From the NCBI RefSeq assembly GCF_026107375.2, contig NZ_JAPCIA010000001.1, positions 248,001 through 312,000 of the forward strand: 64,000 bases of DNA, in the 5' to 3' direction. The notes under the pieces are model-generated. The model was not told the origin of the DNA. It saw only the letters and a list, made by a program, of their open reading frames with translations, and ran no database searches. This DNA is from Sphingomonas sp. BT-65. GTDB taxonomy: Bacteria > Pseudomonadota > Alphaproteobacteria > Sphingomonadales > Sphingomonadaceae. Position 1 is the first letter of the stretch. Each line of letters starts with the position of its first letter. This document shows, piece by piece, positions 24,689 to 34,735 of this stretch. Both the position numbers and the translations under genes were made by a program.

Positions 24689-26410
24689 ATGACCAACCGT
24701 TTCGACAAGTCCCGCTTGCCCTCGCGCCACGTCTCCGTCGGCCCCGAGCGCGCCCCGCACCGCAGCTATTACTACGCCATGGGGATTTCCGAAGAGGATA
24801 TCGCCAAGCCCTTCGTCGCGCTCGCCAGCGCGGGCAATGACAGCGCACCGTGCAACACCACGCTCGACGCGCAGGCCGATGCCGCGCGCAAGGGCGTGAT
24901 CGACAATGGCGGCATGCCGCGCCGCTTCAACACGATCACCGTCACCGACGGCATCGCGATGGGCCACCAGGGGATGAAGTCCTCGCTGGTCAGCCGTGAG
25001 GTGATCGCGGATTCGGTCGAGCTCTCGGTGCGCGGCCATTGCTACGACGCGCTGGTCGGCTTCGCCGGGTGCGACAAGTCGCTGCCCGGCATGATGATGG
25101 CGATGCTGCGCCTCAATATTCCGTCGATCTTCGTCTATGGCGGCTCGATCCTCCCTGGGCGCTACCAGGACCGCGACGTCACCGTGGTCGACGTGTTCGA
25201 GGTGGTCGGCAAGTTCGCCGCCGGCACCTGTCCGATCAGCGAAGTCCATGCGCTGGAGAAGGTCGCGTGCCCCGGCCATGGGGCGTGCGGCGGGCAATAT
25301 ACCGCCAACACCATGGCATGCGTCGGCGAGGCGATCGGGCTGTCGCTGCCCAACAGCAATATGGTCCCCGCGCCCTATACCAGCCGCGAGCAGATCGCGG
25401 TCGCCGCGGGCTGGCAGGTGATGGAGTTGCTGGAGAAGAACATCCGCCCGCGCGACATCTGCACGCGTGAGGCGTTCATCAACGCCGCGCGCATCGTCGC
25501 CGCGACCGGCGGCTCGACCAATGGCGCGCTGCACCTGCCTGCAATGGCGAGCGAGGCGGGGATCGACTTCGATCTGTTCGACGTTGCCGAGATCTTCAAA
25601 TCAACGCCTTACATCGCGGATTTGAAACCGGGCGGTAAGTATGTCGCCAAGGACATGTACGAGGCCGGTGGCGTCTACATGCTGATGAAAACGTTGCTCG
25701 CGAACGATCTGCTCGACGGCAACTGCCTCACGGTGACTGGCAAGACGCTGGGCGAGAATATCGACCAAGTCACCTGGAACCCCGACCAGAAGGTGATCTA
25801 CGACGTCAAGGCGCCGCTCACCCCCACCGGTGGCGTGGTCGGCCTGCGCGGCAGCCTCGCTCCCAACGGCGCGATCGTGAAGGTCGCTGGCATGCACCGC
25901 CTGCAGTTCGAGGGGCCTGCGCGCTGCTTTGATTGCGAGGAGGACGCCTTCGCCGCGGTCGAGAGGCGCGAGATCCGCGAGGGCGAGGTCGTCATCATCC
26001 GCTACGAAGGACCCAAGGGCGGCCCCGGCATGCGCGAGATGCTGTCGACCACCGCCGCGCTCTATGGCCTCGGCATGGGCGAGAAGGTGGCGCTGATCAC
26101 CGATGGGCGCTTCTCGGGCGCGACCCGGGGTTTCTGCATCGGCCATGTCGGACCCGAGGCGGCCGAATGCGGCCCAATCGCGCTGGTCGAGGATGGCGAC
26201 ATCATCCGCATCGATGCCGAGGCGGGGACGATCGATCTCGACGTGGCCGAGGATGTGCTGGCCGAACGCCGCGCGCGCTGGCAGCCGCGCGAGAATGCGT
26301 ATCAATCCGGGGCATTGTGGCGCTATGCGCAGAATGTCGGACCGGCCTATAAGGGTGCGGTGACGCACCCGGGGGCGAAGTCCGAAAAGCATGTCTACGC
26401 GGATATCTGA
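24689..26410 (+). CDS. ilvD: Dihydroxy-acid dehydratase
   Basis: A 573-residue iron-sulfur dehydratase of valine, leucine and isoleucine synthesis. ATG 24689 gives [20 protein letters not shown], the expected start. Conserved cysteines are C55 (NDSAPCN), C128 ([14 protein letters not shown]) and C200 ([18 protein letters not shown]). The late [20 protein letters not shown] motif is also present. Other isoleucine/valine genes are not adjacent, but leuC and leuD lie about 3 kb downstream. The stop overlaps the next lipoprotein gene by 20 nt. Confidence 0.96.
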   Translation: MTNRFDKSRLPSRHVSVGPERAPHRSYYYAMGISEEDIAKPFVALASAGNDSAPCNTTLDAQADAARKGVIDNGGMPRRFNTITVTDGIAMGHQGMKSSLVSREVIADSVELSVRGHCYDALVGFAGCDKSLPGMMMAMLRLNIPSIFVYGGSILPGRYQDRDVTVVDVFEVVGKFAAGTCPISEVHALEKVACPGHGACGGQYTANTMACVGEAIGLSLPNSNMVPAPYTSREQIAVAAGWQVMELLEKNIRPRDICTREAFINAARIVAATGGSTNGALHLPAMASEAGIDFDLFDVAEIFKSTPYIADLKPGGKYVAKDMYEAGGVYMLMKTLLANDLLDGNCLTVTGKTLGENIDQVTWNPDQKVIYDVKAPLTPTGGVVGLRGSLAPNGAIVKVAGMHRLQFEGPARCFDCEEDAFAAVERREIREGEVVIIRYEGPKGGPGMREMLSTTAALYGLGMGEKVALITDGRFSGATRGFCIGHVGPEAAECGPIALVEDGDIIRIDAEAGTIDLDVAEDVLAERRARWQPRENAYQSGALWRYAQNVGPAYKGAVTHPGAKSEKHVYADI

Positions 26411-26792
26411 AGTCCTGGCGACGACGGCGTTGCTGTCGCTCGCCGCCTGCGGAACCCAGGTCGAGACCGACGCCGAGCGCGCCGCGCGCGCCAAGGCCGA
26501 ACTCGCACGTGCCGAGGCCGAGGGGCGTATCCCCTGCGCGGTCGGCGGCGCGGCCGAGTTCACGACCAACTGCACGATCGACCGTGCGCGCACGCAGGAC
26601 GGGCTGATCCTCACCGTGCGCCATCCCGATGGCGGCTTCCACCGCCTGCGCGTCACCACCGACGGCCGCGGCGTGGTTGCGGCGGACGGTGCGCGCCAGG
26701 CGACCGTGTCGGTGATCGACAAGGACGCGATCGAGGTCGCGATCGAGGATGCGCGCTACCGCCTGCCCGCGCGGGTCAAGGGCGGCAGCTAG
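26391..26792 (+). CDS. Hypothetical lipoprotein
   Basis: A 133-residue small exported protein. The N-terminus has a lipobox, LSLAAC, with lipidated Cys20, followed by a charged helix ([20 protein letters not shown]) and a small domain with two Cys (PCAVGGA and TTNCTI) that could form a disulfide. The C-terminal half is rich in Val/Asp beta strands. I do not recognise a family. It starts 20 nt inside the ilvD 3' end and ends just before the RNase P RNA promoter. Confidence 0.75.
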   Translation: MSTRISEVLATTALLSLAACGTQVETDAERAARAKAELARAEAEGRIPCAVGGAAEFTTNCTIDRARTQDGLILTVRHPDGGFHRLRVTTDGRGVVAADGARQATVSVIDKDAIEVAIEDARYRLPARVKGGS

Positions 26793-26800
26793 CCGCCGAT

Positions 26801-26828
26801 TTGCGCCGCGCGCGCTTTCCACCTATCT
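26801..26828 (+). promoter_or_regulatory. Probable rnpB promoter
   Basis: TTGCGC (26801-26806), a 16-bp spacer, and CTATCT (26823-26828) form a sigma-70-like -35/-10 pair. The predicted RNase P RNA begins 8 nt after the -10 box, the normal distance to a transcription start. Confidence 0.55.
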
Positions 26829-26835
26829 CAGGCTC

Positions 26836-27231
26836 GCCAGAGGGCCGGGCGGCCGCGTTGCGCGCAAGCGTACCGAGGAAAGTCCGGGCTCCACGGGAAC
26901 ACGGTGCCGGGTAACGCCCGGCGGTCCCGGACTCGTTCCGGGATCAGGGAAAGTGCCACAGAGAGCAGACCGCTCACCGCTCTTCGGAGCAGGAGCAAGG
27001 GTGAAAGGGTGCGGCAAGAGCGCACCGCGCGACCGGCAACGGAAGCGGCACGGCAAACCCCACCGGGAGCAAGATCGAATAGGGGCCGCACATGGGGAGT
27101 TCCGCCTCGCGGCCCGGGTTGATTGCTTGAGCCCGCATGCGAGTGCGGGCCTAGAGGAATGGCCGCCCATCGCGCGCACCTCCGCAAGGAAAGGGCCGCG
27201 TGGACAGAACCCGGCTTACAGGCCCTCTGGC
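26836..27231 (+). ncRNA. rnpB: RNase P RNA (type A)
   Basis: The catalytic RNA that matures tRNA 5' ends. The terminal helix P1 pairs GCCAGAGGGCC (26836-26846) with GGCCCTCTGGC (27221-27231). The core is unmistakable: GAGGAAAGTCCGGGCTCC near 26875, AGGGAAAGTGCCACAGAGA, GGTGAAAGGGTGCGG, and the 3' ACAGAACCCGGCTTAC. Roughly 396 nt, typical of alphaproteobacterial type A. It has its own probable promoter and lies between the ilvD lipoprotein and an epimerase gene. Reading frames that cross this region should be ignored. Confidence 0.96.
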
Positions 27232-27269
27232 ACTTTCGCCTTGCGCCGCGACGGGCTAACCGCACCGCC

Positions 27270-28223
27270 ATGCGCATTCTCCTGACAGGCTCGTCCGGCT
27301 GGCTCGGCCGCTATCTCGCGCCCATGCTCCGCGACGCAGGGCACGAGGTCACCGGCCTCGACGTCGCGCCGGGCGCCGACACCGGCGTGATCGGCACCGT
27401 CGCCGACGCAGATCTCATCGAGCGCACGTTCGGCGAACACGGCATCGAGGCCGTGATCCACGGCGGCGCGCTGCACAAGCCCGACATCGCCCGCTATCCC
27501 AAGCAGGCATTCGTCGACGTCAACATCACCGGCACATTCAACCTGCTCGAGGCCGCGGCGATGGCCGGCCACGACCGCTTCGTATTCACATCGACCACTT
27601 CGCTGATGATCAGCCAGGCGATCCGCGACGAGGCGGGCGACGCCGCGGTGTGGCTCGACGAGACATCGGGCCCGATCGAGCCGCGCAACATCTATGGTGC
27701 CACCAAATACGCCGCCGAGCAGCTCTGCCGCCTGTTCCGCGCCGAGCATGGCCTCAACGCGATCGTCCTGCGCACCGGCCGCTTCTTCCCCGAGGACGAT
27801 GATACCCACAGCCATCCGCCCGGCGAGAACCTCAAGGCCAACGAGTTCCTCCACCGCCGTCTAACGGTGGAAGACGCCGCCCGCGCGCACCTCGCCGCGC
27901 TGGAGAAAGCACCAGCGATCGGTTTCGGCGCGTATATCGTTTCCGCGCCCACGCCGTTCGCCCGCGCCGACGCTGCCGAGCTCAAGCACGATGCTGCCGC
28001 CGTCATCGCGCGCTATTTCCCCGAGGCGCCCGGCCTCTACGCCGCCCGTAACTGGGTGCTCCCGGAGCGGATCGGTCGCGTCTATGACAGCGCCCGTATC
28101 ACCCGCGATCTCGGTTTCACCTTCGACACCGGCTTCGCCCAGATCCTCGCCGCGCTCCGCGACGGCGCTCCGCTGCCCTTCGCGCACGATGCGGACTATG
28201 TCTCGCCCAAGGAAGTCGCCTAG
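27270..28223 (+). CDS. NAD(P)-dependent epimerase/dehydratase
   Basis: A 317-residue extended short-chain dehydrogenase. ATG 27270 opens directly on the Rossmann strand (MRILLTGSSGWLGRYLAP), so an upstream in-frame extension that runs into the RNase P RNA is rejected. The nucleotide loop is GSSGWLG at 7-13; the active site is Y142-x3-K146 (NIYGATKYAAEQL) with the Ser/Thr-rich TSTTSLM near 107-113. The substrate, perhaps a nucleotide sugar or a small carbonyl compound, cannot be told from sequence. Separate from the exopolysaccharide locus. Confidence 0.85.
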   Translation: MRILLTGSSGWLGRYLAPMLRDAGHEVTGLDVAPGADTGVIGTVADADLIERTFGEHGIEAVIHGGALHKPDIARYPKQAFVDVNITGTFNLLEAAAMAGHDRFVFTSTTSLMISQAIRDEAGDAAVWLDETSGPIEPRNIYGATKYAAEQLCRLFRAEHGLNAIVLRTGRFFPEDDDTHSHPPGENLKANEFLHRRLTVEDAARAHLAALEKAPAIGFGAYIVSAPTPFARADAAELKHDAAAVIARYFPEAPGLYAARNWVLPERIGRVYDSARITRDLGFTFDTGFAQILAALRDGAPLPFAHDADYVSPKEVA

Positions 28224-28268
28224 CAACACCGCTTGCTGCGCACCCCTGACAGGCGTAGCGTTTCGTCC

Positions 28269-28931
28269 ATGTTCGCGTGGTTCCGCCGCCGCTATCTCGA
28301 CCTTCTGTGCTCGATCTACATCTATAACGAGCATCGCGGCTACACGAGCATCGACCGCGTGCTGGAGGCGGTGCGGGCGCGTTCGCCGGACGATCACGCG
28401 CTGATCGCCGCGATCGAGAAGCACCGCGCCGACGAGCACAAGCACTACACGATGTTCAAGCGCTGGTTCGAGCTGCGCGGCGAGATGCCGCTCAAGGTCG
28501 ATCGCACCTGCGGCCATATCGACCGCTTCGTCGAGATCATGTTCCGCCAGACGATCGACGATCTTGATACCAAGGCGATCATCGCCCGCGACGACCTGTT
28601 CGAGAAGCTGTGCCGCGTCATCTCGCTCACCGAGCAGCGCGGCTTCCGCCAGGTCGAGATCCTGCTGCGCCACCCGCTGGTGCGCCACGACCGCGCGCTG
28701 ATCCGCATCTTCGAGGTGATCCACCGCGACGAGCCGAGCCACTGGGCGCCCTATGACGGCTGGCTCAAGGCGAATGGCAAGCGCGACCCGCGCTGGTGGG
28801 AGCGGGGGATCGACAGCTTCATCCATTCCGAGCTGCTGTTCCTCAAGCTCCCCGCGCTGTTCCTCAACCCCTGGCTGGGGCGCCGCGAGACCTGGGCCGA
28901 TGCGGGGGACGCCGCGCCGCTTCGCGCCTGA
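28269..28931 (+). CDS. Ferritin-like diiron protein (hypothetical)
   Basis: A 220-residue mostly helical protein. The residues form a full ferritin-like diiron set: E21 (NEHRGY), E56-x2-H59 (DEHKHY), E122 (TEQRGF) and E155-x2-H158 (DEPSHW). The two halves look like each other, suggesting an internal duplication of a two-helix unit. The ATG at 28269 is chosen because an upstream in-frame start adds a short tail unlike the rest. A diiron oxidase, oxygenase or iron-storage role is possible. No named family was recognised beyond ferritin-like. Confidence 0.75.
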   Translation: MFAWFRRRYLDLLCSIYIYNEHRGYTSIDRVLEAVRARSPDDHALIAAIEKHRADEHKHYTMFKRWFELRGEMPLKVDRTCGHIDRFVEIMFRQTIDDLDTKAIIARDDLFEKLCRVISLTEQRGFRQVEILLRHPLVRHDRALIRIFEVIHRDEPSHWAPYDGWLKANGKRDPRWWERGIDSFIHSELLFLKLPALFLNPWLGRRETWADAGDAAPLRA

Positions 28932-28957
28932 CGCCGATCGCATCCCGGAGCCTTGCC

Positions 28958-29608
28958 ATGACGCCCACCATCACCGCCTTCGAAAACTCGCCCGATCGCG
29001 GCAAGGGCCTCGCGCGCGACATGCGCGTCCGCTGGGCGTTCGAGGAAGTGGGCCAGCCCTATGACGTGCGTCTCGTCTCGTTCCGAGGGCTAAAGGGGGC
29101 AGAACATCGTGCCCGCAATCCGTTCGGCCAGATTCCGACCTATGAAGAGGGTGATCTGACCCTGTTCGAGTCCGGTTCGATCGTGTTCCACATCGCCGAG
29201 CGCGATGGGGGCTTGCTGCCCAACGAGCCGAACGCCCGAGCGCGCGCGATCACCTGGATGTTCGCCGCACTGAACACCGTGGAGCCGCCGATCTTCGACC
29301 GCTCCCTCCTCAGGATCCTCGACCATGACAAGCCCTGGTTCGAGCAGCGCCTGCAGGCGCTCGACAAGAGCATCCGGCGATATCTGGACGACCTTTCCCG
29401 CCACCTCGGCGATTCCGACTGGCTCGACGGCGCGTTCAGCGCGGGCGACCTGCTGATGATCACGGTGCTGCGCCGGCTTGAAGGATCGGACCTGCTGGAG
29501 GTGTATCCGAATATCTCCGCCTATGTCGTCCGCGGCGAGGCGCGGCCCGCCTACCAACGCGCGTTCGCCGCGCAACAGGCGGTGTTCGAGGCGGCATCGG
29601 CGGGCTGA
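28958..29608 (+). CDS. Glutathione S-transferase family protein
   Basis: A 216-residue GST. The N-terminal thioredoxin-like domain has RWAFEEVGQPYDV, NPFGQIPTYEEG (the cis-Pro) and LFESGSIVFHIAE (the E-S pair that binds the glutathione gamma-glutamyl group), residues about 25-75. The C-terminal helical domain follows with LDGAFSAGDLLMITVLRRLE, where the Asp is the N-capping residue of the core helix. Start ATG 28958. It is 26 bp after the ferritin-like gene and probably shares its transcript. Confidence 0.88.
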   Translation: MTPTITAFENSPDRGKGLARDMRVRWAFEEVGQPYDVRLVSFRGLKGAEHRARNPFGQIPTYEEGDLTLFESGSIVFHIAERDGGLLPNEPNARARAITWMFAALNTVEPPIFDRSLLRILDHDKPWFEQRLQALDKSIRRYLDDLSRHLGDSDWLDGAFSAGDLLMITVLRRLEGSDLLEVYPNISAYVVRGEARPAYQRAFAAQQAVFEAASAG

Positions 29609-29685
29609 CCGCCAACCCCAGCTTCACGCACGAAAATGCCGCCTGTGCTTGCTCCTGCGCAACAAAGGCGTAAGTGAGCCCCGTC

Positions 29686-31122
29686 ATGGCCAGTAAACCG
29701 CTCACCCTGTACGAGAAGATCTGGGCCGCGCACGTCGTGGAACGCCGCGACGACGGCACGTGCCTGATCTATATCGACCGCCATTTGGTCCACGAAGTCA
29801 CCAGCCCGCAGGCGTTCGAGGGGCTTCGCGCCAATGGCCGGCGCGTGCGGCGGCCCGATCTCACGCTCGCCGTGCCCGATCACAATCTCCCGACCACCCC
29901 GCGCGTCGACGCCGCGGGCAACCGCCTGCCGATCGCCGACCGCGAGAGCGCGCAGCAGCTCGCCGCGCTGGAGCGCAACGTCGCCGAGTTCGGCATCGAC
30001 TATTTCGGCGCGACCGCGGCCGAGCAGGGCATCGTCCATGTCGTGGGGCCCGAGCAGGGCTTCACGCTCCCCGGCACCACGCTGGTGTGCGGCGACAGCC
30101 ACACTTCGGCGCATGGCGCGCTCGGCGCGCTGGCGTTCGGCATCGGCACCAGCGAGGTCGAGCATGTGCTCGCCACCCAGACGCTGCTGCTCGCCCAGTC
30201 CAAGACAATGGAGATCCGCGTCGACGGCACGCTGGGCTTCGGCGTCTCGGCTAAGGACGTCGTCCTCGCGATCATCGGCAAGACCGGCGCCGCGGGCGGC
30301 ACCGGCTATGTCGTCGAATATACCGGCGAGGTGATCCGCGCGCTCTCGATCGAGGGGCGGCTGACCGTCAGCAACATGTCGATCGAGGGCGGCGCGCGCT
30401 CGGGCCTGATCGCGCCCGACGAGAAGACCTTCGCGTACCTCAAGGGCCGCCCGATGGCGCCCAAGGGCGAGCAATGGGACCAGGCGGTGGCGTGGTGGAA
30501 GACGCTGCCGACCGATCCCGGCGCGGCGTACGACCGCGTCGTCACGCTCAACGGCAGCGACATCGCGCCCTCGCTTACCTGGGGCACCAGCCCTGAGGAT
30601 GTCGTGCCAATCACCGGCGTCGTCCCCGATCCCGAGAGCTTCGCCGATCCGGCCAAGCGCGTCGCCGCGCAGAAGTCGCTCGACTATATGGGCCTCGCCC
30701 CCGGCACGCGGATGCAGGACATCGCGGTCGAGAACATCTTCATCGGCAGCTGCACCAACAGCCGGATCGAGGATCTGCGCGCCGCCGCCGATGTGGTGAA
30801 GGGCCGCCATGTCGCCGACGGTATCCGCCAGGCGCTGATCGTACCCGGCTCGGGGCTGGTCAAGCGCCAGGCCGAGGCCGAGGGGCTCGACCGCATCTTC
30901 CTCGAGGCCGGCTTCGAATGGCGTGAGCCGGGCTGCTCGATGTGCCTGGCGATGAACCCGGACAAGGTTCCCCCCGGCGAACGCTGCGCTTCCACTTCGA
31001 ATCGGAATTTTGTAGGGAGGCAGGGTCCGGGGGCCCGAACCCATCTGGTTTCGCCTGCCATGGCGGCGGCGGCTGCGGTGACGGGAAGGCTCACGGACGT
31101 GCGTGACCTTGTAGGGGGATGA
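29686..31122 (+). CDS. leuC: 3-isopropylmalate dehydratase large subunit
   Basis: A 478-residue aconitase-superfamily enzyme of leucine synthesis; it forms a heterodimer with LeuD. ATG 29686 gives [20 protein letters not shown]. The [4Fe-4S] ligands are C356 (FIGSCTNSR), C417 and C420 ([12 protein letters not shown]); [19 protein letters not shown] at 134-152 is the conserved substrate region. LeuD is normally the next gene; here two other genes lie between them. Confidence 0.97.
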   Translation: MASKPLTLYEKIWAAHVVERRDDGTCLIYIDRHLVHEVTSPQAFEGLRANGRRVRRPDLTLAVPDHNLPTTPRVDAAGNRLPIADRESAQQLAALERNVAEFGIDYFGATAAEQGIVHVVGPEQGFTLPGTTLVCGDSHTSAHGALGALAFGIGTSEVEHVLATQTLLLAQSKTMEIRVDGTLGFGVSAKDVVLAIIGKTGAAGGTGYVVEYTGEVIRALSIEGRLTVSNMSIEGGARSGLIAPDEKTFAYLKGRPMAPKGEQWDQAVAWWKTLPTDPGAAYDRVVTLNGSDIAPSLTWGTSPEDVVPITGVVPDPESFADPAKRVAAQKSLDYMGLAPGTRMQDIAVENIFIGSCTNSRIEDLRAAADVVKGRHVADGIRQALIVPGSGLVKRQAEAEGLDRIFLEAGFEWREPGCSMCLAMNPDKVPPGERCASTSNRNFVGRQGPGARTHLVSPAMAAAAAVTGRLTDVRDLVGG

Positions 31123-31125
31123 CCA

Positions 31126-31260
31126 GTGAAGCGCGTATTGGTGTTGCTGGTGGCGGGTACGGCGTTGAGCGGAGCCGCGGCGGTCTATGCCGCCGCGAAC
31201 GTCCAGGCGAGCGAGCCGGGCCAGAAGCCCGCGACCGCGAAGGACACGGTTCGCCGCTGA
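31126..31260 (+). CDS. 44-aa exported or membrane micropeptide
   Basis: A small GTG-initiated ORF 3 bp after leuC. The product begins MKRVLVLLVAGTALSGAAAV then YAAANV, a hydrophobic N-terminus like a signal peptide or membrane anchor, and ends in a short basic, Pro/Lys tail (PGQKPATAKDTVRR). The GGGGGATGACCA upstream could serve as a ribosome-binding site. The tight fit between leuC and the metallo-beta-lactamase gene supports a real gene. No known family. Confidence 0.55.
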   Translation: MKRVLVLLVAGTALSGAAAVYAAANVQASEPGQKPATAKDTVRR

Positions 31261-31348
31261 TCCTGACGTGCCGGCGCGTTGCCGGCCGCGACTTGGTTCC
31301 TGCGCGGACGCGGCGTATCGATGCGATGCGCCGCCCGGGAGGACCGTC

Positions 31349-32161
31349 ATGCTGAAAGCTGTGTTCGCTGCAACCGCCGCGCTTGCGCTGGCCGGCCAGG
31401 CTGCGCCGCCCGCGCCCGCGATCCAGCTCTACGCCTTCGAATGCGGCAAGCTGCAGGAGGACCTGAGCTGGTATTCGGACACCTTCCGCTTCGAAGGACA
31501 GAAGCGCGAGTTCGTCGCCGGCTGCTTCCTGATCCGCCATCCCAAGGGGGTGCTGCTGTGGGATACGGGCCTCACGCCTGACCTGATCGGCAAGCCGACG
31601 CCCGAGCAGAGCCTTGCCGCGACGATCCCGGATCGCCTCAAGGCGCTCGGCCTCACGCCCGCGGCGGTCACTTATGTCGGGATCAGCCACTATCACGCTG
31701 ACCACACCGGCGGCGCGCGCGACTTCCCCAATGCCGAGTTGCTGATCGGCGCACGCGATTGGGAGGCGCTCAGGGCGCTGAAGGACAATCATCCGCGCGC
31801 CGCGCCACTCGCACACTGGCGCGGCGGCAAGGGCAAGATGCAAGCGATCCCGGGCGATCACGATGTATTCGGCGATGGCGCGGTGCAGATGCTCGCCATG
31901 CCCGGCCACACGCCGGGCCACACCGCCTTGCTCGTCAAGCTGCCGCGCACCGGCGCTGTGCTGCTGAGCGGCGACGAATATCATTTCCGCGAGAACCGCG
32001 CGCTGCTCGGGGTTCCCAAGTTCAACACCAGCCGGGCCGAGACATTGGCGTCGCATGCCCGCTTCGAGGAGATAGCGAAGGTGCTGAAGGCAAAGGTGAT
32101 CATCCAGCACGACGCGCGTGACCTCGCGCTACTGCCGGCCTTCCCGAAGGCGGCCGAGTGA
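31349..32161 (+). CDS. Secreted metallo-beta-lactamase-fold hydrolase (AHL lactonase-like)
   Basis: A 270-residue exported hydrolase. Start ATG 31349, with a signal peptide over residues 1-20 ([18 protein letters not shown]). The metal site is complete for two zinc ions: H114-x-H116-x-D118-H119 ([10 protein letters not shown]), H187 (PGHTPGHT), D209 (LSGDEYHF) and H254 (IIQHDARD). This layout is closest to the N-acyl homoserine lactonase (AiiA/AttM) group, though other esterases share it. It lies between leuC and leuD and overlaps leuD by one base (TGATG), so it probably belongs to the leu transcript. Confidence 0.85.
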   Translation: MLKAVFAATAALALAGQAAPPAPAIQLYAFECGKLQEDLSWYSDTFRFEGQKREFVAGCFLIRHPKGVLLWDTGLTPDLIGKPTPEQSLAATIPDRLKALGLTPAAVTYVGISHYHADHTGGARDFPNAELLIGARDWEALRALKDNHPRAAPLAHWRGGKGKMQAIPGDHDVFGDGAVQMLAMPGHTPGHTALLVKLPRTGAVLLSGDEYHFRENRALLGVPKFNTSRAETLASHARFEEIAKVLKAKVIIQHDARDLALLPAFPKAAE

Positions 32162-32775
32162 TGGAACCGGTCAAGAAGGTCGAGGGGCGCGCCTATCCCT
32201 GGGGCGCCAAGAATATCGACACCGACATCATCATCCCCGCGCACTGGCTCAAGACGATCAGCCGCGAGGGCCTCGGCAAGGGCGCGTTCGAGAGCGTGCG
32301 CGCCGAGCCCGGCAATATCTTCGACGATGAGCGCTATGCCGGCTCGCCGATCCTGATCGCGGGGGAGAATTTCGGCTGCGGGTCGAGTCGCGAGCACGCC
32401 GCCTGGGCGCTCAAGGACATGGGCATCACCGCGGTGATCGCGCCGAGCTATTCCGACATCTTCTCGGGCAACGCGTTCAAGAACGGCATTGTCGCCGTGG
32501 TGCTCCCGCAGGAAGCGATCGACCGGCTGGTCGAGGTCGCCAAGACCGATCCCGTGACGATCGACCTCGAGACGATGACCGTCACCACGCCCTTCCAGGA
32601 CCGCTTCACCTTCGAGATGGACCCGTTCCGCCGTGATTGCCTGATGCAAGGGCTGGACGAGGTCGGCCTGACGCTGGCAAAGGATACCGCGATTTCGAAA
32701 TACGAATCGACGGTCGCCGAGCAGCGCCCGTGGATCGCGCGGGAGAGAGCTGATGCGGGCGTTGCTGTCGAATGA
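32161..32775 (+). CDS. leuD: 3-isopropylmalate dehydratase small subunit
   Basis: A 204-residue partner of Leu[17 protein letters not shown] and [18 protein letters not shown] (the swivel-domain Ser-Arg-Glu signature) identify it, followed by [24 protein letters not shown] 32161 shares a base with the preceding stop (TGATG). The 3' end overlaps the quinone oxidoreductase gene by 23 nt. Confidence 0.96.
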   Translation: MEPVKKVEGRAYPWGAKNIDTDIIIPAHWLKTISREGLGKGAFESVRAEPGNIFDDERYAGSPILIAGENFGCGSSREHAAWALKDMGITAVIAPSYSDIFSGNAFKNGIVAVVLPQEAIDRLVEVAKTDPVTIDLETMTVTTPFQDRFTFEMDPFRRDCLMQGLDEVGLTLAKDTAISKYESTVAEQRPWIARERADAGVAVE

Positions 32776-33754
32776 GATCGGCGGACCTGAAACTCTAACG
32801 ATCGGCGAATTGCCCGATCCCGTCGCCAAGCCGGGCGAGGTGGTGGTCGCGATCAAGGCCTGCGCGATCAACTATCCCGACGTCCTGATCATCGAGGACA
32901 AATACCAGTTCAAGCCGCCGCGCCCCTTCGCCCCGGGCGGCGAGATCGCCGGCATCGTCGAAGCGGTGGGCGAGGGCGTCACCGACCTCGCGCCGGGCGA
33001 CCGCGTGCTCGGTTCCACCGGCTGGAACGGCCTCGCCGAGAAGGCCGCGGTCGACCGCCGTCGCCTCTACCGCCTGCCCGAGGGCAAGAGCTTCGCGCAG
33101 GGCGCGTCGCTGCTGATGACCTATGGCACCAGCATCCACGCGCTGCTCGACCGCGGGCATCTGAAGGAAGGCGACACGCTGCTCGTGCTCGGCGCGGCGG
33201 GCGGCATCGGCCTGTCGGTGGTCGAGCTCGGCAAGGCGTTCGGCGCGCGCGTCGTCGCTGCCGTCTCGAGCGAGGAGAAGGCGGCCGCCGCCAGGGCCGC
33301 TGGCGCCGACGAGACCGTGATCTACGGCCGTGCGCCCTTCGACAAGGACCAGTCCAAGGCGCTCGCCGAGCAGTTCAAGGCCGCGGTCGGCCCCGACGGC
33401 GCACAGGTGATCTACGATCCCGTCGGCGGCGACTATGCCGAGCCCGCCTTGCGCTCGATCGGCTGGGAGGGGCGCTATCTCGTCGTCGGCTTCCCCGCGG
33501 GAATCCCGAAGCTCCCGCTCAACCTCACCTTGCTCAAGAGCTGCGACGTGTGCGGCGTGTTCTGGGGCGCCTTCGCCGCGCGCGACCCCAAGGCCAACGC
33601 CGCGCATGTCGAGCATCTCTTCCGCCTGTGGGAAGCGGGCAGGATCAACCCGCATGTCAGCGAGACCTTCGCCTTCGAGGACGGCGGCAAGGCGATCGCG
33701 AAGCTCGCCGGCCGCGGCGCGATCGGCAAACTGGTGGTGAAGGTCGCGGATTGA
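32753..33754 (+). CDS. NADPH:quinone oxidoreductase family protein (MDR)
   Basis: A 333-residue zinc-free medium-chain dehydrogenase. [20 protein letters not shown] is the typical start, with GGGAGAGAG just upstream. The coenzyme-binding loop is [20 protein letters not shown] (about residues 143-162), and the [15 protein letters not shown] segment replaces the zinc ligands of alcohol dehydrogenase. It reduces quinones or other alpha,beta-unsaturated carbonyls with NADPH. It is the last gene of the leu-containing run. Confidence 0.9.
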   Translation: MRALLSNEIGGPETLTIGELPDPVAKPGEVVVAIKACAINYPDVLIIEDKYQFKPPRPFAPGGEIAGIVEAVGEGVTDLAPGDRVLGSTGWNGLAEKAAVDRRRLYRLPEGKSFAQGASLLMTYGTSIHALLDRGHLKEGDTLLVLGAAGGIGLSVVELGKAFGARVVAAVSSEEKAAAARAAGADETVIYGRAPFDKDQSKALAEQFKAAVGPDGAQVIYDPVGGDYAEPALRSIGWEGRYLVVGFPAGIPKLPLNLTLLKSCDVCGVFWGAFAARDPKANAAHVEHLFRLWEAGRINPHVSETFAFEDGGKAIAKLAGRGAIGKLVVKVAD

Positions 33755-33793
33755 GCGCGCAGCGTGCTTCAAACAGGCTTGAAATGTTGGATT

Positions 33794-34735
33794 TCAGCTG
33801 CTCGGATCAATTTCGCTCTTTGAAATGTCGATCCGGACATAGTTGACATCTTCGCGATCGAATCGCTCAACATTGTCAACTTCGCGCTGTCCGCCCTCGT
33901 GCCGCACCAGCGACACCAGCACGAACGAGATGATCATCAGCAGGTACCAGGCGCCGAGCTTGCCGGGGTGGACCATCGCCCAGCCATTCTCCTGCCCGGG
34001 ATAAAGCCAGGCGCGCGAGAAGGTGCCGATATTCTCCGCGAACCAGATGAACAGCGCGACCAGCAGCCAGCCGGCCAGCAGCGGCATCCAGCGTTCGGTG
34101 CGGAACGGCGTGAACCAGATCTTCGTCCGCCAGAACAGCAACCCGGTCGCCGCGAACAGCGCGAGGCGGATGTCGGGCAGCCAATGATGCGCGAAGAAGT
34201 TGGTATAGATCGCCGCGGCCAACGCCCAGGTCGTCCAGCGCGGCGGGTAATGTTCGAAGCGGAAGTGGAAGATGCGCCAGACGCGCGCGATATAGCTGCC
34301 CACCGCCGCGTACATGAATCCCGAGAACAGGGGCACCTCGCCGATCCGCAACAGGCTCGGCTCGGGATAGAGCCACGAGCCATGCGCGGTCTTGAACAGC
34401 TCCATCACCGTGCCGACGATGTGGAAGGCGAGGATCACCTTGGCCTCGTTCCAACTCTCCAGCCGGAAGCCCAGCATGCCGAGCTGGATCGCCACCGCCC
34501 CGATCGTCAGGAAATCATAGCGCGCGAGCGGCGCATCGGCGGGGTAGAACAGATGCGTCGCCAGCAGCAGGGCGAGCATCAGCGCCCCGAACAGGCACGC
34601 CCAGCCCTGCTTGAAGCCGAACAGCAGGAATTCGTAGAGCGCCCCCCGCCACCCCGAGACCGGCTGCGCCGCCTCCAGCCGTGCACGGATCCGGGCGAAG
34701 CGCGTGGCGCCGGCGGTCGCTTCGTATTCAGGCAA
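33794..34735 (-). CDS. DUF817 family membrane protein
   Basis: A 313-residue protein with about eight membrane helices (for example GWACLFGALMLALLLATHLF, TIGAVAIQLGMLG, WALAAAIYTNFFAHHWLP, LLAGWLLVALFIWFAENI). Aromatic- and His-rich loops (GSWLYPEPSLLRIGEVPLFSGF, HFRFEHYPPRWT) match the DUF817 family; no function is established. The start is a TTG at 34735 that overlaps the GFA gene by 8 nt. It closes a MoxR-GFA-DUF817 minus-strand operon. Confidence 0.8.
   Translation of the reverse strand: MPEYEATAGATRFARIRARLEAAQPVSGWRGALYEFLLFGFKQGWACLFGALMLALLLATHLFYPADAPLARYDFLTIGAVAIQLGMLGFRLESWNEAKVILAFHIVGTVMELFKTAHGSWLYPEPSLLRIGEVPLFSGFMYAAVGSYIARVWRIFHFRFEHYPPRWTTWALAAAIYTNFFAHHWLPDIRLALFAATGLLFWRTKIWFTPFRTERWMPLLAGWLLVALFIWFAENIGTFSRAWLYPGQENGWAMVHPGKLGAWYLLMIISFVLVSLVRHEGGQREVDNVERFDREDVNYVRIDISKSEIDPSS

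Noticed and set aside
27123..27269. N-terminal extension of the epimerase into the RNase P RNA
   Set aside because: The bases belong to the RNA gene; the enzyme begins at the Rossmann strand at 27270.
31349..32161. Antibiotic-resistance beta-lactamase
   Set aside because: The metal motif is of the general MBL fold, and the sequence around it fits AHL-lactonase-type hydrolases rather than class B beta-lactamases.
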